Shown: positions 36,007 through 41,650 of the stretch, in pieces | How the letters are laid out: each line of letters begins with the position of its first letter | Position numbering within the stretch: the first letter of the stretch is position 1 | NCBI GenBank assembly: GCA_022729755.1 | Contig: DZAZ01000007.1 | Coordinates: forward strand, 1-41,650 | DNA length: 41,650 bases | Source: Helicobacter cetorum | GTDB lineage: Bacteria; Campylobacterota; Campylobacteria; Campylobacterales; BB28 | Direction of reading: 5' to 3' | Program-made: the position numbers and the translations under genes | Notes under the pieces: generated by a model | Databases searched by the model: none | Told to the model about the DNA's origin: nothing | The model's input: only the letters and a program-made list of their open reading frames with translations

Positions 36007-37596
36007 TTGGAAAAAAGAGTTTTAAATATTTTAAAAAAATATATAAATCAAGATAACATTGTATTAGAAAAGCCTAAAACTCGCTCTTTTGGGCATTTTG
36101 CAACTCCTGTTGCATTTAATTTAGCAAAAGAACATAAAAAAGCTCCAAAAATTATTGCCGAAGAACTTGCAAAACTACTTGAGAGTGAAGAGATATTTGA
36201 TGAAGTAACTTCTCTCAATGGCTTTATAAATATAAAATTAAATGAAGAGTTTTTAGATGAGTATGCCTCTTGGGTGATTTTAAATCAAGATGAGTTTGGA
36301 AGTGAACTTCATAGTAGCTCTATTTTACTTGAATTTGTAAGTGCAAATCCAACAGGTCCACTTCATATAGGTCACGCAAGAGGTGCGGTTGTTGGAAATG
36401 CACTCCTTAAAATAGCAAAACATTTAGGTTATAAAATCACAAGTGAATATTATATTAACGATGCAGGAAACCAGATAGAACTACTTGGATTATCTATGTT
36501 TTTGGCGGGATGTGAGCATATTTTAGGCTTAGATGTAACTTATCCGCAACAGTATTATAAGGGTGAGTATATTATCGATTTAGCAAAAGAGGCTGAAGTT
36601 GAATTTGGCAAAGAGATTTTTAATGATGAAAAAAATATCCAAACTTTAAGTGAATTTGGCAAAGATAAAATGCTTACACTTATAAAATCAAATTTGGCTG
36701 AAGTTGGAGTTGAGTTTGATTATTTTATTAGCGAAAAATCACTTTATGATAGATGGGATTTTATAAGAGAAAAATTAACAACAAATTCAGGTTTATATGA
36801 ACAAGAGGGCAAAATTTGGCTAAAATCAGCTGAACACGGTGATGAAAAAGATAGAGTAATCGTTAGAGAAAATGGCGAACCAACCTATTTAGCAGGAGAT
36901 ATAATTTATCACGATGATAAATTTTCACGTGGATATGATAAATATATCAACATTTGGGGAGCAGACCATCACGGCTATATCGCAAGAGTTAAATCAGCTG
37001 TAAAGTTTTTAGGTTATGATGAAAATAAGCTAGAGATAGTTCTTTCTCAAATGGTGGCACTTTTAAAAGGTGGTGAGCCATATAAAATGAGTAAACGTGC
37101 AGGTAATTTTATTTTAATGAGCGATGTTGTGGAAGAGATTGGTGCAGATGCTCTTAAATTTATCTTTTTGAGTAAAAAATGTGATACTCATCTTGAGTTT
37201 GATGTTGAAGATTTAAAACGACAAGATAGCTCAAATCCTGTCTATTATGTGAATTATGCTTATGCTAGAATTAATTCAATTTTTACAAAAGCTGATAAAA
37301 AATTTGAAAATGTGGCAAATATAAAACTTGAAGGCTTAAGTGAGGGTGCAAAAGATTTACTCTTTAGTGCATTGGGGCTTTCAAAAGTTTTAAAAGATGC
37401 ATTTCACTCAAGACAAGTTAATAAATTAACTGATTATCTTCAAGCCTTATCTTCAGAATTTCATAGCTTTTATAATGAAAATAGAGTTATTGGAAGCGAA
37501 AATGAAGAGAAATTTTTAAAACTCTTTGCAGTTGTTGCAATTTCTCTAAAACTAGGCTTAGAACTCCTTGGAATAAAACCTCAAGAAAAGATGTAA
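36007..37596 (+). CDS. argS: Arginyl-tRNA synthetase
   Basis: Class I aminoacyl-tRNA synthetase. The 529-residue protein has 'EFVSANPTGPLHIGHARGA' with the HIGH signature at residues 120-123, 'WGADHHGYIARVK', 'KMSKRAGNF' (the KMSKS-equivalent loop near residue 358), and a DALR-type anticodon-binding C terminus. The start is TTG with GGGA about six bases upstream in the gap after tatA. It ends the chePep-gmk-tatA-argS block, which is conserved in the phylum. Confidence 0.95.
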   Translation: MEKRVLNILKKYINQDNIVLEKPKTRSFGHFATPVAFNLAKEHKKAPKIIAEELAKLLESEEIFDEVTSLNGFINIKLNEEFLDEYASWVILNQDEFGSELHSSSILLEFVSANPTGPLHIGHARGAVVGNALLKIAKHLGYKITSEYYINDAGNQIELLGLSMFLAGCEHILGLDVTYPQQYYKGEYIIDLAKEAEVEFGKEIFNDEKNIQTLSEFGKDKMLTLIKSNLAEVGVEFDYFISEKSLYDRWDFIREKLTTNSGLYEQEGKIWLKSAEHGDEKDRVIVRENGEPTYLAGDIIYHDDKFSRGYDKYINIWGADHHGYIARVKSAVKFLGYDENKLEIVLSQMVALLKGGEPYKMSKRAGNFILMSDVVEEIGADALKFIFLSKKCDTHLEFDVEDLKRQDSSNPVYYVNYAYARINSIFTKADKKFENVANIKLEGLSEGAKDLLFSALGLSKVLKDAFHSRQVNKLTDYLQALSSEFHSFYNENRVIGSENEEKFLKLFAVVAISLKLGLELLGIKPQEKM

Positions 37597-37612
37597 TTTC
37601 TTCCCTTTTCTT
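37583..37612 (+). terminator. Weak hairpin at the end of argS
   Basis: AAGAAAAG (37583-37590) and CTTTTCTT (37605-37612) form an eight-pair A+T-rich stem with a 14-base loop across the argS stop, followed by a T/C-rich stretch. Stability is low. The rest of 37597-37710 shows only A+T-rich DNA before the next gene. Confidence 0.25.
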
Positions 37613-37710
37613 TTGCTTTAATTAATTTCCTACTTTAGCTATAAATACACCTTTTAGCTTATTTGTGATTTAATTTCTATTAATATTAAATTTATAAAAA
37701 GGGAGTATGA

Positions 37711-40700
37711 ATGGGTAAGTTTAAATTCATAAGTTTAGTGGCTTCTTCGCTTTTAGTTAATTCGTTAATGGCGGTTGAGACACAAACAATGTTTTTAGAG
37801 AGTGGTTGGAATTTAAAAGGTTCAAAATTAAATAGTGCGAAAGTAAATGGCGATAATATTACAAATACATTAAAATATAATGCAAGTGGTTGGTCTCAGG
37901 ATAAGGGCGATGGAACACTATCTTTAAATGCTGGAGAAGGTTTTTGGATTAAAGCTACAAAAGAGAGTGCAATATTTTTAAAAGGTGATATTTCAAGTGA
38001 AAGTGTTAAATTTGATAAAGCTGGATGGCATTTAGCAACTCCAATAGACGGAAGTTTAAGTTTATCTACACTGAATAGCGAAAATTTATCTTCAATTTGG
38101 ACTTACAAAGCTGGTCAATGGCTTGATAAAGATAAGATGTCAAAAGCAAACATCACAAAAATAGAAGTTGGTGATGGATTTTGGGTAAAAACTTCAAAAG
38201 ATAATTTAACAATAGATACTTTAAGTGCAACTACAACAGCAGTAGCTTCTGGTTCAATTGATTTAAGTTCTATAATTAATCCTGTAACTGGCGAAGCAAT
38301 GGGTGGGCGAAGCTTAAGGGATGAAGTTGTTAATCCACTAAATGGACAAGTTATTCCAGATGAGGCTAGTGTTCAAGTATACGAAGCTGACGATACTAGT
38401 TTTTCAAAACCACTACTTAAAAAATCTGTTACTATTAATCCTTTGACGGGTGAGTATGTGATTGAAAAAGATAATTTAAATGATAGTATCAGCAATGATG
38501 AAGTTGTTAATCCTTTAACTGGCAAAGTTATCAGGGTTATAGCTAAGAAAAATGATAAAAATTATGAATTATCGGCACTTGCAACAGATTCAAAAAGAGT
38601 TGATGTAAATCCAATTACAACTACTATTAGAACTCAAATTATCGACACAATCAAAACAATGTTTGGTGAAGAGTTTGTTAAAGAGATGAAGGAAAATAGT
38701 TCAATTATGAGCGCTATTAACTCTTTGGCTAGTACTTTAGCAACTAAAGTTGCTCAAGATATCAAAGATAGCAAACTCTCTCTTAGACAAACAGATTTTG
38801 AAACAGATAAAACTCCTGATAAAATCATAAATCCTTTAACTGGTGAAGAGGTAGTTGCAAAAGCTGAAAAAGAGGAGAAATTAAAAACTCAATTAAAAGA
38901 TTCTTCATCAAGTACAGATGTTGCACAATTTGAAAATAAAGTTAGTTATGCGAAAAAAGAGAAAATCGATACTACAAATGTGGATTTAACTAAGAGTGGG
39001 ACAAATGTAGATTTCGCTATTTTAGAGTATGATATTATTTCAACTTTTGCAAAAATGAATTTAGCAGTACACGATGGTAATGGAAGATTAGTTCTATTTT
39101 TACCAGTACCATCTGAACATTTTAATAAATTACCTGGAGAAAAATTTAGCAAAAAAGTTAAAAAAGATGATGGTAGTGAATTTGTGGTGGGAAATGACCC
39201 TGCACTTAGAGTAATCGATTTAGAAAAAAATCTTAAAAATGCAAATGGTTCTGAAATATGGGCAAAAGATTTAGTTAATACTTTACTTTATAATCCGATT
39301 GTACCTTATGAAGTGATTAAAACTTTAGTTAAAAAAGATATGCACACTACAAAACTTACGAGCTTGGGTGAGTTTTTATTAACTCAAAAAGACCCATATG
39401 GTGAGGCACTTGTTCAAATTAATCCAATGGAGCCTTTAATAAAAAATAAAGTAACACTCTCTTCAAATCCTGATGAGTCTGTAAAACGAATTATTAAATC
39501 TTATATGGAGCCAATTGTTGCCTCAAACTTACTTTGGATGCAATATGATTTATTATTTAATGCACTTGATACAAAAAGTACTATAGATTTTATGAAACTT
39601 TTTGGAATTTCAAAAAGTGATAATGTTGGTAATTTTATTAATAGATTTCAAGACTCTAAAGAGTTTCGTTCTTTCTTAAAAGATATCGGTGTTCCGTTAA
39701 TTACGGCTATTCCTCCATTTGCAAAAGATGAAAATGCAATTCAGTTAAAAGATGGTTATCAAATTAATGAAAACTCAACAATAGTTCCAAAAACTGGTAT
39801 TGCACTTACAAATTTAGTTCTTTCTACATCTGGACTTGCTGAAATTATTATAACTAAGAAAAAAATCTCTGAAATTATAGGAGAAGAGTTTTTACCTGAA
39901 AATGTAAAAGATTTAGCTGATAAAGAGATTTGGTGGGCTGTTGATAAAAAACAAATGAATGAGATGGATGCTAGAGATGTAGATGAAATTGACACAATTA
40001 GTTGGATGAAAGATTTTATTTTAGCACTATCAACTAAACTTAGTGGAGAGAGTATCAATGCTGAAACAAGATTTGCAAAAATTATAAGCGATGTTAATAA
40101 TTATGTAAAAGCATTTGAAGAAAAAGTGTTCGAGAGAGAATATAATGTATTTGAAGAACAATTAGCAAAAGAAGCAAAGGTTGTGAATAGTGTTATCAAA
40201 TTCCAAGTTGTAGATTTTGAAAATAATCCAATTGAAGCTGTTTCACAAATTACATTTATTCCTCACATTGAAAATAAAAAAACAGGTGAAATAATTGCAT
40301 TACAAGATAAATCAAAAGCAATGTCTCCAGTTGATAGTGAAGCTAGATTTAAAGATACGATGATATTAACTCCATCAGAAATGTTTGTAAATGAAAATGG
40401 GGATGTTGATGAAAATGGAAAATGGAGATATTTAACAGATTACAATGTAAAACTTACCCTAAGTGATGGTAGTGAATTTTTCTTAGATTATCCAATTGCA
40501 CTATTTCCTATCGAGTATAATAATTTAAATTTCATCTATGTTAATACTAACTTTGGTGCTGAAGAGTTCAATACTGGAATGGATAGTTTTAGCCAACAAG
40601 TGCTACATAATGGCGATAAAGTATATTATCCATTACTAGATAGAGATTTAGCAGTTTATTCTGAATTTAAATTCATTGCAAGAGAAGGTATAAGATTTGG

Positions 40701-41650
40701 AGTTTTGGCTAAAGATTGGGAAGAACAAGATAAAGTTTGGAGTTCATCAACAATTCAAAAACCAAAAGAGAGTGAGTTAATACATCAGTTTGATATAGGT
40801 AATGGAATAAATGAGGGTGCATTAATTATGATTGATGTACAACCAAAAAATCAAATGGCAAGACAAATTAGTGGCAAAAATACACAACTTTTAATGACTA
40901 TTGATTATATTGATAGAGAAAATAAACAAGTTAGTATATATATTGAACCTATGATTGTCGATAAGGTTGAAAATAAAGTTCCAACTTGTTTCGCACAAGA
41001 AAAAGAGATTACATTACCAATGAGACTTGATGGAACATATCCATATCCTGGAGACCCTGATTATCCAAAAGAGTGTATGGGTGAAGTTAACAAATTTGTA
41101 CCAACTGATTGTAAAGGAAAAGAGTTTCCATTTGATGAAGCAGCAAATAAATACTATTTACCAAATGAAGAGAATAAAAACACTATCTTTGTTGGATATG
41201 ATTTAACTTGTATGACAGATAACAATTATTTTGGTGATTTTCAAGATAAAATCAAAGACAAGTGCGACTTTAATGGTGATGGCAATGTTGATGAGACTGA
41301 AAAACAAAAATGTAGCAATATAATGGATAATACAACTTCAAATATGCCTATTGACAAATGCGATACTAATAAAGATGGCAAAGTTGATGATGTTGAAACA
41401 AAACAGTGTGCTAATATGACGGGTACAACAACTACTACAAACGATTTTATCACTAAATGCGATACTAATAAAGATGGTTTTGTTGATGAAACTGAAAAAC
41501 AACAGTGTGCTAATATGGTGAGTTCAACTACTCAAGTATTTGATAAATGCGATACTAATAAAGATGGCAAAGTTGATGAAACTGAAAAACAACAATGTGC
41601 TAATATGGTGAGTTCAACTACTCAAGTATTTGATAAATGCGATACTAATA
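37711..41650 (+). CDS. Giant secreted protein with C-terminal Cys-bracketed EF-hand repeats (partial)
   Basis: Missing from the ORF track because it runs off the window; I translated it base by base and found no stop in 1313 codons. ATG 37711 has GGGAG five bases upstream; the ATG at 37707 stops after three codons. Residues 1-21 ('FKFISLVASSLLVNSLMA') are a signal peptide. Residues about 27-175 hold two related modules with conserved Trp and 'GEGFWIKA'/'GDGFWVKT'. Residues 190-380 contain repeated NPLTGE-like motifs. Residues about 380-1180 match no family I recognise and include lysine-rich and hydrophobic stretches. From residue 1185 come tandem EF-hand loops of the type CDTNKDGKVDETEKQQC. 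Probably exported, calcium-binding and surface or adhesion-related, by inference. The right end is outside the window. Confidence 0.82.
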   Translation, partial: MGKFKFISLVASSLLVNSLMAVETQTMFLESGWNLKGSKLNSAKVNGDNITNTLKYNASGWSQDKGDGTLSLNAGEGFWIKATKESAIFLKGDISSESVKFDKAGWHLATPIDGSLSLSTLNSENLSSIWTYKAGQWLDKDKMSKANITKIEVGDGFWVKTSKDNLTIDTLSATTTAVASGSIDLSSIINPVTGEAMGGRSLRDEVVNPLNGQVIPDEASVQVYEADDTSFSKPLLKKSVTINPLTGEYVIEKDNLNDSISNDEVVNPLTGKVIRVIAKKNDKNYELSALATDSKRVDVNPITTTIRTQIIDTIKTMFGEEFVKEMKENSSIMSAINSLASTLATKVAQDIKDSKLSLRQTDFETDKTPDKIINPLTGEEVVAKAEKEEKLKTQLKDSSSSTDVAQFENKVSYAKKEKIDTTNVDLTKSGTNVDFAILEYDIISTFAKMNLAVHDGNGRLVLFLPVPSEHFNKLPGEKFSKKVKKDDGSEFVVGNDPALRVIDLEKNLKNANGSEIWAKDLVNTLLYNPIVPYEVIKTLVKKDMHTTKLTSLGEFLLTQKDPYGEALVQINPMEPLIKNKVTLSSNPDESVKRIIKSYMEPIVASNLLWMQYDLLFNALDTKSTIDFMKLFGISKSDNVGNFINRFQDSKEFRSFLKDIGVPLITAIPPFAKDENAIQLKDGYQINENSTIVPKTGIALTNLVLSTSGLAEIIITKKKISEIIGEEFLPENVKDLADKEIWWAVDKKQMNEMDARDVDEIDTISWMKDFILALSTKLSGESINAETRFAKIISDVNNYVKAFEEKVFEREYNVFEEQLAKEAKVVNSVIKFQVVDFENNPIEAVSQITFIPHIENKKTGEIIALQDKSKAMSPVDSEARFKDTMILTPSEMFVNENGDVDENGKWRYLTDYNVKLTLSDGSEFFLDYPIALFPIEYNNLNFIYVNTNFGAEEFNTGMDSFSQQVLHNGDKVYYPLLDRDLAVYSEFKFIAREGIRFGVLAKDWEEQDKVWSSSTIQKPKESELIHQFDIGNGINEGALIMIDVQPKNQMARQISGKNTQLLMTIDYIDRENKQVSIYIEPMIVDKVENKVPTCFAQEKEITLPMRLDGTYPYPGDPDYPKECMGEVNKFVPTDCKGKEFPFDEAANKYYLPNEENKNTIFVGYDLTCMTDNNYFGDFQDKIKDKCDFNGDGNVDETEKQKCSNIMDNTTSNMPIDKCDTNKDGKVDDVETKQCANMTGTTTTTNDFITKCDTNKDGFVDETEKQQCANMVSSTTQVFDKCDTNKDGKVDETEKQQCANMVSSTTQVFDKCDTN
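41263..41650 (+). repeat. Tandem 90-99-bp repeats encoding EF-hand loops
   Basis: Repeat units begin with the Cys codon at 41263, 41359, 41458, 41548 and 41638 (spacings 96, 99, 90, 90 bases). Each encodes a loop with Asp, Asn, Asp, Gly, Val, Asp and Glu at positions 1, 3, 5, 6, 8, 9 and 12, and a Cys before position 1 and four residues after 12. The last full units are almost identical, including the linker 'ANMVSSTTQVFDK', so duplication is recent. The array continues past the window. Confidence 0.88.

Noticed and set aside
38946-41453. Minus-strand ORFs at 38946-39152, 39759-40058 and 41241-41453
   Set aside because: All lie opposite the long plus-strand secreted protein, are short and lack ribosome sites.

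Overview
This is a low-G+C chromosomal window (estimated by eye at about 28% G+C) from a member of the Campylobacterota (Epsilonproteobacteria), most like the Arcobacter/Sulfurimonas/Thiovulum side of the phylum. The evidence is the conserved block chePep-gmk-tatA-argS, rho-murI, a PglE-like bacillosamine aminotransferase and a PglA-like glycosyltransferase, a family of histidine kinases sharing an 'AIAHQW(K/R)QPLN' H-box, mqnF-type menaquinone synthesis, and very A+T-rich intergenic DNA with TATAAT-type -10 boxes. I cannot name the species from sequence alone.

Layout. 1-232: the tail of an unidentified ORF and a 104-bp inverted-repeat element that looks like a MITE. 233-5834 (minus strand): nuoA, murE, rnr, a membrane-anchored coiled-coil protein and a Memo-family protein. 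5916-6960 (plus): a radical SAM protein and tRNA-Asn. 7126-9995: a CZB-domain chemoreceptor and a GAF histidine kinase, preceded by a C8 tract. 10159-13009: a SpeE-like protein, mqnF, a nitrilase-family amidohydrolase and a stand-alone kinase DHp fragment. 13186-16432: rho, murI and pglE. 16485-24638: a signalling block made of a giant CheB-CheR-PAS-kinase, a second kinase, a RelE/ParE-type toxin-antitoxin pair, a CheY-like regulator, glgA and a PAS kinase. 24823-31499: a surface-glycan or small-molecule modification cluster (FkbM methyltransferase, LIC12162-like transferase, PhyH dioxygenase, radical SAM/SPASM enzyme, class III aminotransferase, zinc-ribbon methyltransferase). 31519-33179 (minus): pglA-like glycosyltransferase and a phospholipase-D-like protein. 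33265-37596: chePep, gmk, tatA, argS. 37711-41650: a very large secreted protein, absent from the supplied ORF track, that is open to the window edge and ends in tandem cysteine-bracketed EF-hand repeats.

The strongest large-scale signal is compositional. Counting by eye, GATC occurs once and CATG twice in roughly 35 kb of flanking DNA, while the 24.9-31.5 kb cluster holds about 11 GATC and 14 CATG. The host genome seems to avoid both palindromes and the cluster has not yet been purged of them, which marks it as recently acquired DNA inserted between two parts of the host's own glycosylation and signalling genes.

How the genes fit together: the chemotaxis/two-component parts (chemoreceptor, ChePep, CheB/CheR-kinase, four full kinases, one receiver) suggest a sensory-rich motile cell. 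PglE and the PglA-like transferase point to protein or lipid-linked glycosylation, and the acquired cluster probably diversifies a surface glycan. The toxin-antitoxin pair embedded between a kinase and a receiver, and the EF-hand giant protein, are the two items closest to undescribed systems.
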